Assembly: GCF_016859125.1 (NCBI RefSeq)
Contig: NZ_CP069338.1
Span: 3,808,501 to 3,872,500, forward strand
Reading direction: 5' to 3'
Source of the DNA: Archangium violaceum
Lineage (GTDB): Bacteria > Myxococcota > Myxococcia > Myxococcales > Myxococcaceae
Length of the DNA: 64,000 nucleotides
Part shown: piece after piece, positions 1 to 7,762 of the stretch
Position numbering within the stretch: position 1 is the stretch's first letter
Layout of the letters: each line of letters starts with the position of its first letter
Position numbers and translations under genes: made by a program
Notes under the pieces: generated by a model
Database searches by the model: none
What the model was told of the DNA's origin: nothing
Seen by the model: the letters and a program-made list of their open reading frames with translations, nothing else

Positions 1-2
1 AT

Positions 3-1019
3 GGCTCGCTCTGGGCCTGGGGGTTCAACTCCTCCGGCCAGCTGGGAGATGGCTCCGGTTCCAGCTACTCCGTGCAGCCGGTGCGGGTACAAGGCGTGAG
101 CGGTGTCGTGTCCGTCTCCGCGGGCGACAACCACTCGCTGGCGGTGCTGCGCCCCGAGGGCACCGTGTGGGCCTGGGGCGCCAACTACGCCGGCCAGTTG
201 GGGGATGGGACCGAGCTCGGTCGCTCCGGGCCGGTCCAGGTGCGGGGGTTGAGCAAGGCCGTGGTCGTGGTCGCCGATTATGACCACTCGCTGGCGGTGC
301 GCACGGACGGGACCGTGTGGGCCTGGGGCAACAACGCCTCCGGTCAGCTGGGGGATGGCACCACGACCCGTCGCTCCACGCCCGTGCAGGTGTCGGGGCT
401 GAACGAGGTGGTGGCAGTGAGCGCGGGTTGGTCCTTCTCGTTGGCGGTGCGCTCCAACGGGAGCGTGTGGGCCTGGGGCTACAACGGCTACGGCCTGCTG
501 GGGGATGAATCCACTCCCTACCGCTCCACACCGGCGCAGGTGCCAGGGTTGAGCGGGATCATGGACGTGGCCGCCGGTGCCTACCACGCGCTGGCGTTGC
601 GCTCCGACGGGACCGTATGGGCCTGGGGCAACAACTTCTACGGCCAGCTGGGGGATGGCACCACGACCAATCGCTTCACGCCGAGGCCGGTGCCAGGGCT
701 GAGCGGGGTGGTGGCCGTGGCCGCGGGCTCCCATCACTCACTGGCGTTGCGCTCCGACGGGACCGTGTGGGCCTGGGGCAACAACTCCTCCGGCCAGCTG
801 GGGCATGACACCTCGTCCTATCGCTCCGTGCCGGTGCGGGTGCCAGGGCTGAGCGATGTCGTGGCCGTGATGGGCGGGGGTTCCCACGCGTTGGCGGTGC
901 TCTATGACGGCTCCGTATGGACGTGGGGCTTCAACGCCTACGGCCAATTGGGGGATGGCACCGAGACCAGCCACTCCCTGCCGGTGCGGGTGCCAGGGCT
1001 GAGCGCGGATGGGACGTAG
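3..1019 (+). CDS. RCC1-repeat beta-propeller protein (5' end outside window)
   Basis: The frame is open from the first bases of the window, so the gene begins upstream. The visible part is about seven tandem copies of a 50-residue RCC1 unit, each with the signature W-A-W-G, G-Q-L-G-D and S-L-A-V/L-R. At DNA level the unit is exactly 150 bp, with the W-x-W-G codons recurring near 15, 168, 318, 468, 618, 768 and 918. RCC1 units fold into seven-bladed propellers. Myxobacteria carry many secreted RCC1 proteins of unknown role, so no specific function is claimed. It converges on the downstream gene with 25 bp between stops. Its 3' end recurs as fragments at 3.54 kb and 19.37 kb. Confidence 0.9.
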   Translation, partial: GSLWAWGFNSSGQLGDGSGSSYSVQPVRVQGVSGVVSVSAGDNHSLAVLRPEGTVWAWGANYAGQLGDGTELGRSGPVQVRGLSKAVVVVADYDHSLAVRTDGTVWAWGNNASGQLGDGTTTRRSTPVQVSGLNEVVAVSAGWSFSLAVRSNGSVWAWGYNGYGLLGDESTPYRSTPAQVPGLSGIMDVAAGAYHALALRSDGTVWAWGNNFYGQLGDGTTTNRFTPRPVPGLSGVVAVAAGSHHSLALRSDGTVWAWGNNSSGQLGHDTSSYRSVPVRVPGLSDVVAVMGGGSHALAVLYDGSVWTWGFNAYGQLGDGTETSHSLPVRVPGLSADGT

Positions 1020-1047
1020 CCATGCTGTGTACGAGATGGCCGCGTCA
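961..1047. repeat. Left border repeat, copy A (RCC1 tail plus spacer)
   Basis: The last ~60 bp of the RCC1 gene plus the ~26-bp spacer up to the TGA of the convergent gene reappear at 19366-19463 with only scattered mismatches and one indel. Identity stops exactly at the shared TAC-TGA end of the opposite-strand gene. The sequences beyond that point are unrelated: an immunity-like gene here, an AAA ATPase at 19.46 kb. A shortened third copy lies at 3542-3583. This is direct sequence evidence for a recombination border. Confidence 0.8.
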
Positions 1048-1677
1048 GTAGACGATGCAGTCGAACTTCTCGATGACGGCGCGGAGCTCTTCGGGTGTGG
1101 TCTCGAGCAGCCTGGCGGCGGCGGGAGCGTAATAGGTCAGGGCCCTGGTCGTCGGTGGGTTCTTGAGGAGCGTGTCCGGGATGATGTCGCCATGGGCACC
1201 CGGCCACTTGACGCTGCGCAGCTCTGGGGCTCGTCCAATGGGGTCCAGGATGGTGAAGCAGGGCCACTTGGGAAAGCGAAGGGTGGCGGGGTCACACCCT
1301 ATGACGCGGCAGCCATCCAGGCGGGCTTCGGTGAAGTCACAGTCCTCGATGGAGCCGTGCTGATACCACGGCAGACTCATGTATTCAGGCCAGTGGCCGA
1401 AGTCGCACCCCGTCAGCCGCCCCTTGAATCGGCAACCCTTGAGAGACGCGGCCACCCAGCTCTGGTAATTCTTCAACTCCTGCTTCACCTCGAAGGTGCA
1501 GCCGACGAACCGGGGCTGCTGGAGGCTCAGGCGCCGAGAGGACACCTTCAGCACGAGGGTACAGTCCTTCAGCAGCAGGTTGGGGCCGAGGATGTAGTTC
1601 GCCTTGTTGTCCGTCAGCTCCAACCGCTCGTTTTCGATTTCCCGGTCGTTGAAGACGATGTTACCGAGCGAATCCAT
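1045..1677 (-). CDS. Pentapeptide-like protein, probable immunity partner of the upstream toxin
   Basis: A 210-aa protein with irregular pentapeptide-like steps (such as C-T-F-E-V, C-R-F-K-G, C-D-F-G-H, C-D-F-T-E and A-R-L-D-G), which suggest a short right-handed beta-helix. It has no signal peptide, so it should be cytoplasmic. It lies 17 bp downstream of the SitA-like toxin gene on the same strand, the usual position of the sitI immunity gene in sitA-sitI operons. The family does not match an immunity type I can name. The immunity role is inferred from position only. The stop codon coincides with the shared left border repeat. Confidence 0.6.
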   Translation of the reverse strand: MDSLGNIVFNDREIENERLELTDNKANYILGPNLLLKDCTLVLKVSSRRLSLQQPRFVGCTFEVKQELKNYQSWVAASLKGCRFKGRLTGCDFGHWPEYMSLPWYQHGSIEDCDFTEARLDGCRVIGCDPATLRFPKWPCFTILDPIGRAPELRSVKWPGAHGDIIPDTLLKNPPTTRALTYYAPAAARLLETTPEELRAVIEKFDCIVY

Positions 1678-1694
1678 CGCCGCCCTTTTCTCTT

Positions 1695-3383
1695 TCAGAA
1701 GGTGAGCATCCGGAAGAACTCGCCCGCCATGCGCCTGCCATGGCGCGCCAGATTCGAGTCCGTGCCGGAGAGAATCTCGTACCGGGTGCCCGTTACCGGG
1801 TCAATGACGTCGACGCCCTTTCTCAGGCTGAAGTCGTAGAGATGCTGGAACTGCTCTTTCACCTTCACTTGCACGAAACGCCCCCGGGCCTCGCGTTCCA
1901 GCAGCCGCGCCAGCCAGTACTCACCGTTCTTCCTGGCCTTTTCGATGGCGGCGATCTCTCTATTCGTGAGCCTATGTGGCCCCCACTCTTTCGCGGCCTG
2001 GGTGATGGCTTCCTGGAGCATGTCCCCCACCTTGTCCTCGGAGGGGATATCCGCGGCCGATTTGCCGCGTGGCAGGTGCCAGCGTTGGCCGTCACTGAGT
2101 TGCACCTGCCGGTTGCCACCTCGGTGACGGATGACGGTCTCGGAGGCGCGGCCCCCTGGGGCCTGTCCCCCACCACTGCCCGTCCCCTTCTTGAGCAGCA
2201 CCACGGCCAGGGGGCCCTGTGGTGAGGTGGCCACCGTTTCCACCGCCGCCACGGCCCTGGTCAGGGCCGCCTCCGTCGCGAGCGCCGTCTCCACGACCTC
2301 CACGCGTCTCATGACAGCACCGCCGCCCTGCGCGTCGAACTGCGCTCGCGCGAGGTTGAAGCCTGGAAGCGACTTCATCCGAGGCAACACCTGCCCGAGC
2401 GTGTGCCCGCCGAGGGTAGCCACGGCGAGAATCAGGGCTCGTGCCGCATCCTCGCCCAGCACCTTGCCGAACTCCTCACCCGCCGCGCGCAGTTCCTCGA
2501 AGGTGGTGGCATGGTGCGCTGTGTCAGCCAGGCGGGCCCACCCGTCCATCAGTCCGTACACCGTCTGGAGGCCCAGGTAGCCGATGAGGAGGAGGGTCAT
2601 GCCGGCCGCCAGGGCCTTGGTCGTCGGCTCGGGCACCACCCACATCATGCAATAGAGGGCCACCATCCAGACGACCATGGAGACGAGCGCTTGTGTGTCC
2701 AGCAACTCGCGTCCCAGGGCCTCGTGTGTCTCGTCGAGCACGGTGCCAAGAGACAGAGCCAGGGCCAGCGTGCGCCGGTCATCCGTGCGCAGATAGCTGT
2801 CGTCGTCCAGCAGTCCCAGACAGTCGCCACCGCTCTGGTGTGCACACCACCGGAGGTACTTCTCCTTGAGGGCTGCTTCGGCCCGGGGGGTGAGGACAAC
2901 CGGGCCCTCCTGTCGCTCGGGTATCCAGGTGAGGCCCTCGCCGCGGTAATGCTCCAGTTTCCAGTAGCCCGTCACGGATACCCTGGAGTCCTCAGGTGGC
3001 GTGTCCAGGAGGCTGAGAAGCGCGTGGGCGGCCTGCCGTGGCGTCTTCCTCTCCAGCCGCACGTCACGGGAGAGGCGTAGGAAGGCCTGTTGGAACTCGG
3101 CCCTGGGAATGGGCACCGGCCGGGTGGCGACGGCACCGGGTTCCATGAAGTCCACCACGTAAACGGTGGCGGACTCGAGGCCGGGTTCAGCCGAGGCGGC
3201 CTCACGCGCCTTGGGCGCGGGTGGGGGCGTGAGCGAGCCATACCCGTAACCGACGAGGCGGTTGCCGTGCGGGGCGCTCGTGGTGCAGGCCGACTGGAGG
3301 AAGAGGACGAGGAGAAACCAGCCGCCTGGCAGGGGATGCCGCCGAGCGCCAGATGGGCGCGAGCCAACACGAGGGGTGGTCAC
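1695..3383 (-). CDS. SitA-like polymorphic toxin lipoprotein
   Basis: About 562 aa from a GTG at 3383, which has a GGAG 7 bases upstream; the longer frame to 3458 runs through the promoter repeat and was not used. A basic N-terminus, a hydrophobic run and the lipobox L-Q-S-A-C give a lipoprotein signal. A central region with hydrophobic helices (near T-K-A-L-A-A-G-M and T-L-G-G-H-T-L-G) resembles the shared scaffold of myxobacterial SitA proteins. The C-terminal ~150 aa (H-R-G-G-N-R-Q-V, then I-L-S-G-T-D-S-N-L-A-R-H-G-R-R-M) is a probable nuclease-type toxin domain. Known SitA toxins pass between kin cells by TraA/B outer membrane exchange and kill recipients lacking the cognate SitI. The subfamily and toxin activity here are inferred. 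Confidence 0.72.
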   Translation of the reverse strand: MTTPRVGSRPSGARRHPLPGGWFLLVLFLQSACTTSAPHGNRLVGYGYGSLTPPPAPKAREAASAEPGLESATVYVVDFMEPGAVATRPVPIPRAEFQQAFLRLSRDVRLERKTPRQAAHALLSLLDTPPEDSRVSVTGYWKLEHYRGEGLTWIPERQEGPVVLTPRAEAALKEKYLRWCAHQSGGDCLGLLDDDSYLRTDDRRTLALALSLGTVLDETHEALGRELLDTQALVSMVVWMVALYCMMWVVPEPTTKALAAGMTLLLIGYLGLQTVYGLMDGWARLADTAHHATTFEELRAAGEEFGKVLGEDAARALILAVATLGGHTLGQVLPRMKSLPGFNLARAQFDAQGGGAVMRRVEVVETALATEAALTRAVAAVETVATSPQGPLAVVLLKKGTGSGGGQAPGGRASETVIRHRGGNRQVQLSDGQRWHLPRGKSAADIPSEDKVGDMLQEAITQAAKEWGPHRLTNREIAAIEKARKNGEYWLARLLEREARGRFVQVKVKEQFQHLYDFSLRKGVDVIDPVTGTRYEILSGTDSNLARHGRRMAGEFFRMLTF

Positions 3384-3422
3384 GGTGCATCTCCAGGCGC
3401 GACACGGCGTGCAATCCGTCGC

Positions 3423-3466
3423 TCCGGAATCACACGGAAGCGCGGGTGCGTCCGTCAAGCCACCGG
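3423..3466. repeat. Right border repeat, copy A
   Basis: A 44-bp segment, including GGAATCACACGGAAG and CGTCCGTCAAGCCAC, is repeated at 20089-20132 with about four or five mismatches. In both places it lies just upstream of the gene payload whose other end is the RCC1 tail, and it carries the putative promoter. Confidence 0.75.
3429..3458 (-). promoter_or_regulatory. Sigma70-like promoter in right border repeat, copy A
   Basis: Reading the minus strand, TTGACG (3458-3453) is followed after 18 bases by TGTGAT (3434-3429). The predicted transcript would start near 3421 and give a leader of about 38 nt before the toxin GTG. The same hexamers and spacing are conserved in copy B in front of the AAA ATPase gene. 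This is inference from sequence. Confidence 0.5.
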
Positions 3467-3541
3467 GTAGGCCGAGGGCTGGAAGATGTAGCGCGTAGGT
3501 TGTGAGCCGAACGGAAATGGCCTCGGGCCTGGACTTCGCAC

Positions 3542-3673
3542 GCCGGTGCGGGTGCCAGGGCTGATCGCGGAGGGGAAGTAGGAAAGGTGCTCGAGAACCT
3601 GCTTCGCACGCGCTCTCGGAGCACCTTCGACCTCGAGCACCTCCACTTCGAAGGCGTAAGGATCATCGATGTC
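3542..3673. pseudogene. RCC1 tail fused to 3' end of AAA ATPase gene (copy C fragment)
   Basis: Bases 3542-3580 repeat the end of the RCC1 gene with the spacer deleted. Bases 3578-3673 repeat the last ~90 bp of the ATPase gene at 19461-19991 (minus strand, ending E-H-L-S-Y) with one visible mismatch. The ATPase part stops abruptly at 3673, where the DUF6431-type element begins. It is a third, truncated representative of the cassette locus, and its near identity to the 19.5 kb copy implies a recent duplication. Confidence 0.75.
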
Positions 3674-4510
3674 CAACAGCAGCTGGCGCTGCTCGGGGGT
3701 GAGAGCCAGGGCACGGCCCTTATCGCCACGCGCGGTGGGCAAAAGCCCCGGCAGGCCCTGGCGCTTGTAGGCGTAGTACCACCGCTCCAGGGTGGGCACC
3801 GAGAAGCCGCGTGTGGCCTGGGCACCTGGAGGGCGGAAACGCTGCTGGCTGAGGGTCAGCAACGCCGCGCGTAACTGCCCCTTCTCCAACTGAGCCTGGG
3901 TGAGGGCGCCCAGCACGCCGTGGCGGAACACCGCCACCGCTTCGGCGTGGGACTTGGGGGTGAGGCCTTCCATGTGTGGACTTCTCCCGCGCCCGCCAGT
4001 CGTCGGCCTGAAGTGGCCACACGCCGCCCGGCGCGCTTCCCACCCGGCTGGCCAGGGACGCACCCGGGACAGCAGCCTGCGCTCCTCCACCGCCTCCACC
4101 CACTTCAGTGGCGTACGCCAACGCCGGGCCGAGGTGGCCCCCACGTGTACCCAGGGGCTGACGCGCTCACGCACCGCCGCCAGCCCAAGCCCCACCACGG
4201 CCCACAACGCCAGCGTCCACGCCACCGCCGCCAACGAGTACAGCCTGCGCGTCCACACCTCCCACGGTGCCACCGTGCACGTGGCCCCGCACGCCTGGCA
4301 GCGGTAGCGCCGCACCCGCACCTCCACCTGTCTCGGTGTCCCTCCCGGCTCCTCCGGCCCCAACACCTGCCGACTGCGCGTGCCGTGCCCGTGCAGCACC
4401 ACCCGCCCGCCCACCGGCCGGCTCGCCGCACCACACCCGGGGCACCACCCCGGCCTCACCGCCTCCACGTCCGGTGGCCCCTGCTCCCAACTCTTGACTG
4501 GCAGCGCCAC
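3674..4510 (-). pseudogene. Truncated IS-type protein: DUF6431-like zinc domain plus HTH
   Basis: Reading leftward from a possible GTG at 4510, the product has a CPGC...C-Q-A-C zinc-ribbon-like N-terminus as in DUF6431 proteins, a hydrophobic stretch, and then a helix-turn-helix region (S-V-P-T-L-E-R-W-Y, G-L-P-G-L-L-P) typical of IS481/Mu-type transposase N-termini. No DDE domain follows. At 3673 the frame runs straight into the AAA ATPase fragment, so the transposase is cut off. An uninterrupted frame through this junction exists but is chimeric and should not be annotated as one gene. Confidence 0.6.
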
Positions 4511-4567
4511 CCGGATGATTTCTCGGCTGCTCCGCTTCTCTTTCTCCACTGTCTGCGCGGAGCCCTG

Positions 4568-5178
4568 GCCCCGCTTTGAGTACGTGGTGCGCTTCCGCCA
4601 GCGAATCATCGTCACCAGCGCCCAGGGAGAGCGCCGGAGTGCGGCTGAGTGGGTGCCGACCTCAGGCCACCTGCGCAAGCTCAAAGGCGCACGCGTCACG
4701 GCCGATGAGGTGGAAGTCGCCGCGGTGGTATGCGTGAAGAAGAAGGGCATGAAGGAGCCCTGGTGTCTGGCCTCCAGCCTGGGAGAAGCGTCCGGAGCCG
4801 AGGTGGTGGCGCTCTACGGCGGGAGATTCACCATCGAGGAGAGTTTCAGGGACGTGAAGGATTTGCGCTTCGGCATGGGCCTGTCCTCCTTCCGAATCGC
4901 CCAGACGGACAGGCGTGACAGGCTCCTGCTACTGAGTGCCTTGGCATGTGCCCTGCTGACGCTGCTGGGGGCTGCTGGCGAGAGCCTCGGCATGGAGCGC
5001 GACCTCAAAGCCAATACCTCCAAGAAGCGCACCTACTCCCTCTTCCGCCAGGGCTGCATGTACTACCAGGCTCTGCCCAACATGCCCGAAGCCCAGCTGC
5101 GGCCTCTCATTGAACGCTTCGCCCAACGCGTCTGCGAGCAGCTCGTTTTCCGTGAAGCCTTTGGCCTTTATGAGGGGA
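4568..5178 (+). pseudogene. IS4-family transposase, 5'-truncated
   Basis: About 200 codons corresponding to the C-terminal part of an IS4-type DDE transposase. The signature Y-(2)-R-(3)-E-(6)-K is present as Y-G-G-R-F-T-I-E-E-S-F-R-D-V-K-D, carrying the third acidic catalytic residue. The domain with the first Asp is missing, and the left end abuts the opposite-strand DUF6431 fragment. The family's usual end (F-R-E-A-F-G) is reached at ~5160. The frame continues without a stop into the IS91-like tail and the next lipoprotein, but those parts are unrelated. Confidence 0.75.
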
Positions 5179-5179
5179 T

Positions 5180-5410
5180 GCCTCAGGGCCAGAGCAGCAG
5201 GCGCTGTGGGAGTGACGCACGGCAGAGGGATGCTCTCTCTGGCGGAGCCCAAGGCGACCGGTCGCCTGCGCAGGGGTGGGGTGTGCCTGGAGCGCGACGA
5301 GCGGGCCTCCTCGGGGTCCTGCACCGTTCAATACGTGTCGCGCGGCCCTCCTGGACGACCACCTACCCCGGCCCTCGCCCGCAACAGGGCTCCCATGCCG
5401 CCTATACTCA
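5180..5410 (+). mobile_element. IS91-type transposase tail remnant, copy 1
   Basis: This stretch shares long near-identical blocks with 12183-12318 (CAGAGCAGCAGGCGCTGTGG onward) and with 18262-18346 (GTGTCGCGCGGCCCTCCTGG onward). The other two copies also encode an R-R-L-D-W-A-G-L-L motif and a C-P-R-C zinc ribbon typical of IS91 transposase C-termini. Only the terminal part is left here. No intact coding frame belongs to it. Confidence 0.55.
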
Positions 5411-5450
5411 GATGAGAGTGATATTGGGTTCATCCAGGAAGGAATTTTCA

Positions 5451-6101
5451 ATGCACCATGTGCTGCGCGCCTCTGTGATGCTAGCGTTTTTCGCGGGCTT
5501 GGGTTGTCAACAATCACCTGACCCGTTGCCCTCGAAAACGTCTGGGGCCGGGAACACCGCTCCGCCAGCGCGGGCGTCCAAGCCGGAAGATCCGCGGATC
5601 GAGGGGATTCGCGCGAGGTATCAACAAGTTCAGGCCGATCAGGGCCTGAAGAAGAGCGAATTCGACCTGACGTGCAAAGGTGGCGAGGGCAGCGGCAGGG
5701 TCCGGCTGTTCGAGAAGAACGGGGCGGTCCAAAAAGCAGAACTAGAGTTCATTCCACCAGGGCACGGCGAAGACTTGTACCTGTTCTTCTATGATCAACG
5801 CGAGGTCGTCTTCGCTCTGTATGAGATGAAGACCTGGGAATTCACCAGTGGGGGCACTCCAGATAAACCAGCGACCCGAGACGGTGTGACGCAGGTTCGT
5901 TATTATTACCACAACGGCGATTCGATCCGCTGCATCAAGAAGAAAGCGGAGGGCCCCACGGACAAGCTTGATTCTCTGCTGGAGCAGGCGCTCACTGAGC
6001 CGGATGACTGTTCCAAGGCGGGTAGAATTCAGAAGCTCGCGGCATCGGCACTGCTTGGTTCGCGGGCGAAAGAGGAGCTGGCAGACCAGCTCTGTCCGTA
6101 G
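5451..6101 (+). CDS. Hypothetical lipoprotein
   Basis: A 216-aa protein from an ATG with a purine-rich AGGAAGGAA upstream. The N-terminus (H-H-V-L-R, a hydrophobic run, then A-G-L-G-C) looks like a lipoprotein signal, followed by a Pro/Ser-rich linker. The rest is a soluble alpha/beta protein with two or three Cys residues and no recognised domain. The same frame is open upstream into IS remnants, so the start rests on the ribosome site and signal peptide. No operon partner: remnants lie on both sides. Confidence 0.65.
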   Translation: MHHVLRASVMLAFFAGLGCQQSPDPLPSKTSGAGNTAPPARASKPEDPRIEGIRARYQQVQADQGLKKSEFDLTCKGGEGSGRVRLFEKNGAVQKAELEFIPPGHGEDLYLFFYDQREVVFALYEMKTWEFTSGGTPDKPATRDGVTQVRYYYHNGDSIRCIKKKAEGPTDKLDSLLEQALTEPDDCSKAGRIQKLAASALLGSRAKEELADQLCP

Positions 6102-6306
6102 AGCCACCCCCTCGGCCAGGCGCGCCGTATCGAGGATGGAGGTGACGAGTTCGTTCATCCGGTCGAGCTGGCGGAGGATCGCCTCGGTGCGCTTCTTCTC
6201 CTCGGGGGAGCCTTGCTCCCCTGCTTGCGCAGCAGCAACTGGGCGTTGAGCCGCGCGGAGCTCTGGGGGGTCTTGATCTCATGGGCCACCCAGTTGAGCA
6301 TCTCTC
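6100..6306 (-). pseudogene. Histidine kinase fragment (H-box region)
   Basis: On the minus strand the phosphoacceptor motif W-V-A-H-E-I-K-T-P is followed by a dimerisation helix (A-R-L-N-A-Q-L-L-L-R-K-Q). After a frame shift near 6230 the helix continues as E-A-I-L-R-Q-L-D-R-M-N-E-L-V and D-T-A-R-L-A-E-G. There is no ATPase domain or sensor domain. This is a decayed piece of a sensor kinase, adjacent to a receiver fragment on the same strand. Confidence 0.65.
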
Positions 6307-6369
6307 CGCGCACGGCGCTGCCGGGACGGGCCGCGCGGTCCCCGCGGTCATGGCCACCTCGCGTGGCTC

Positions 6370-6547
6370 CGAAGCGGGACGCGAGCGCAACACCTTCAGC
6401 ACTGCGGCTTCGAAGGTGTCGAGATCCACGGGCTTGGAGAGGAAGGCATCGGCCTCTTCCAGCCCGTGGGGGTGCGCGGCGCTCAAGAGCAGGATGGGGA
6501 CCGTGTTTAAAAGCGGGTCGGCCCGCAGCGTCCGGAGCAGCTCCACC
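6370..6547 (-). pseudogene. Response-regulator receiver fragment, copy 1
   Basis: Minus-strand reading gives the C-terminal half of a receiver domain: L-L-R-T-L-R-A-D-P, then I-L-L-L-S-A, then F-L-S-K-P-V-D-L, where the Lys is the conserved receiver lysine. The same ~175 bp is repeated almost exactly at 15417-15593, where the phosphoacceptor region (S-D-H-M-M-P) is also preserved. Here the sequence breaks off at 6547 into unrelated DNA. Confidence 0.65.
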
Positions 6548-6552
6548 CTCTC

Positions 6553-6727
6553 CCAGCTCGCTCACGCGCCCATCAACCAGCTTGCGCGTCAACACGGGTG
6601 GATTGTCCAGCTCACCGATGCGCCGCTCGACCTGGACAACCCCGCCCACCTGGACGCGCTCAAACGGGCCTACGAGCGCTTCCCGGAGATCGGCGGGCGC
6701 TCGGTATCGCCGGTGCCGCCCCCTTGA
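6553..6727 (+). pseudogene. Unidentified gene 3' fragment
   Basis: A plus-strand frame ending at 6727 reads like a real C-terminus (V-Q-L-T-D-A-P-L-D-L-D, A-L-K-R-A-Y-E-R-F) but has no start of its own. Its first ~45 bp (6553-6600) recur at 15753-15800 next to the second receiver fragment, so fragment and receiver piece were duplicated together. The family is not recognised. Confidence 0.4.
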
Positions 6728-6805
6728 GGTACACGCCTGCCCATGCCGCCCACCCATGGGGGGCGCGGTAGGGGACCAGGCCTGTTGGCTCTGTGGTGGC
6801 GCACA

Positions 6806-7291
6806 TCAGCCGCTGCACTCGATGGCGTCGACGTCGACGAAGTACCCGGACGAGGCCGGATTCTTGGCATCCAGGGTCTTGATCGTCACGTTGAAGTTAC
6901 CCCTGTACCCCACGTAGTAGCCGCCTGGCACCAGATGGGTCTTCCGCTGAAGGGTCTCCGAGTACCCGTCGTAGGTGCCGATCTTCACACCATTGAGATA
7001 GACCTCGAACATGCCGCGATTGTAGGCCTTGGTGTAAAAGAACTGGAAGGCCTGTGAATCCAAGCAGGTGAACGTCGCGACCGAGCCGGGAATCTGCGTC
7101 AGGTGGAGCGTCCCGTTGTACGCATCGGAATAGGGACCGCCCGCGAAGAGAGCCCACCCGTTGCTGTAGAGCCAGTACGAGTACGTATCGTCATACACGC
7201 CGCCCGCCTGTGCGGCTCCCGCGCCGAGCGTGGCGGAGAGGAGGGTGACACCCAGAACGGTCCGGAGACCCGATTTGAGATTTGAACGCAT
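6806..7291 (-). CDS. Secreted beta-sandwich protein
   Basis: 161 aa with a clear Sec signal peptide (basic start, hydrophobic core, A-A-Q-A cleavage site near residue 29). The mature part alternates short beta strands with aromatic residues (N-G-W-A-L-F, F-Q-F-F-Y, V-Y-L-N-G-V-K-I, F-V-D-V-D-A-I-E). This layout is typical of small jelly-roll modules related to carbohydrate-binding domains in myxobacterial secreted proteins. It is a single domain with no enzyme attached, so an extracellular binding or matrix role is a guess. The last strand motif ends with a Cys that may pair with the Cys in T-C-L-D. Confidence 0.7.
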   Translation of the reverse strand: MRSNLKSGLRTVLGVTLLSATLGAGAAQAGGVYDDTYSYWLYSNGWALFAGGPYSDAYNGTLHLTQIPGSVATFTCLDSQAFQFFYTKAYNRGMFEVYLNGVKIGTYDGYSETLQRKTHLVPGGYYVGYRGNFNVTIKTLDAKNPASSGYFVDVDAIECSG

Positions 7292-7458
7292 GTTTGAACC
7301 TCGGTGGGAAAAGGGTTTACCGCAATGGGGCGCAACCTGTTTCGCGCCTCACGAATAAAGACGTGATGTCTATTTTTTCTTACCAACCCCCAACGTCAGA
7401 CGGACGAAGAAACCAGACCGCGCTGGCTCCGGCCGGGCTCCGACTCCTCTGGGGCCCG

Positions 7459-7692
7459 CTATTTCTTACGTACGAGCTCTCCTCGCTTGTCAGAGCTCGA
7501 GTCCGGAGCCCTGAGCTCATTGCTACCAGGCTGTCCTCCCCCACTCCCCGGAGGATTCTCCCCGACCTGGCTGTCCTTGAGGCCACTGCCCACGGGCTTC
7601 GGCTTCATCACCGAAGGACGCGGAAGGAAGGAGTCGTCCTGCTTCTGGGAAGCCGATGAGGAAGTCCGTGACGCAGGAGGTGCTTCTGGCAT
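7459..7692 (-). CDS. Small polar protein downstream of CHAT gene
   Basis: 77 aa from an ATG at 7692 with an excellent GGAG six bases upstream; a longer start at 7740 lacks one. The product is rich in Ser, Pro, Gly and Lys with no hydrophobic core, probably unstructured, ending in R-K-K. It lies 71 bp downstream of the CHAT gene on the same strand and probably in the same transcript. The family is not recognised. A disordered partner next to a caspase-like protease might be a substrate or activator, which is speculation. Confidence 0.5.
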   Translation of the reverse strand: MPEAPPASRTSSSASQKQDDSFLPRPSVMKPKPVGSGLKDSQVGENPPGSGGGQPGSNELRAPDSSSDKRGELVRKK

Positions 7693-7762
7693 GTGTGTCT
7701 CCTGGTGTGAGTCGAGATGCTTCACCAGAAGAGACGGCATCCACGTGATTTCTTACGTGGGC

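Noticed and set aside
15-950. 150-bp periodic repeats as a possible CRISPR or satellite
   Set aside because: The period is the RCC1 protein repeat; there are no short direct repeats with unique spacers.
3455-4750. One 431-codon minus-strand gene
   Set aside because: It is a chimera: DUF6431/HTH element joined in frame to an ATPase gene end and RCC1 tail antisense, with an antisense transposase segment at its N-terminus.
4380-6101. One 573-codon plus-strand gene
   Set aside because: The frame happens to stay open through an IS4 remnant, an IS91 remnant and a separate lipoprotein gene with its own ribosome site and signal.
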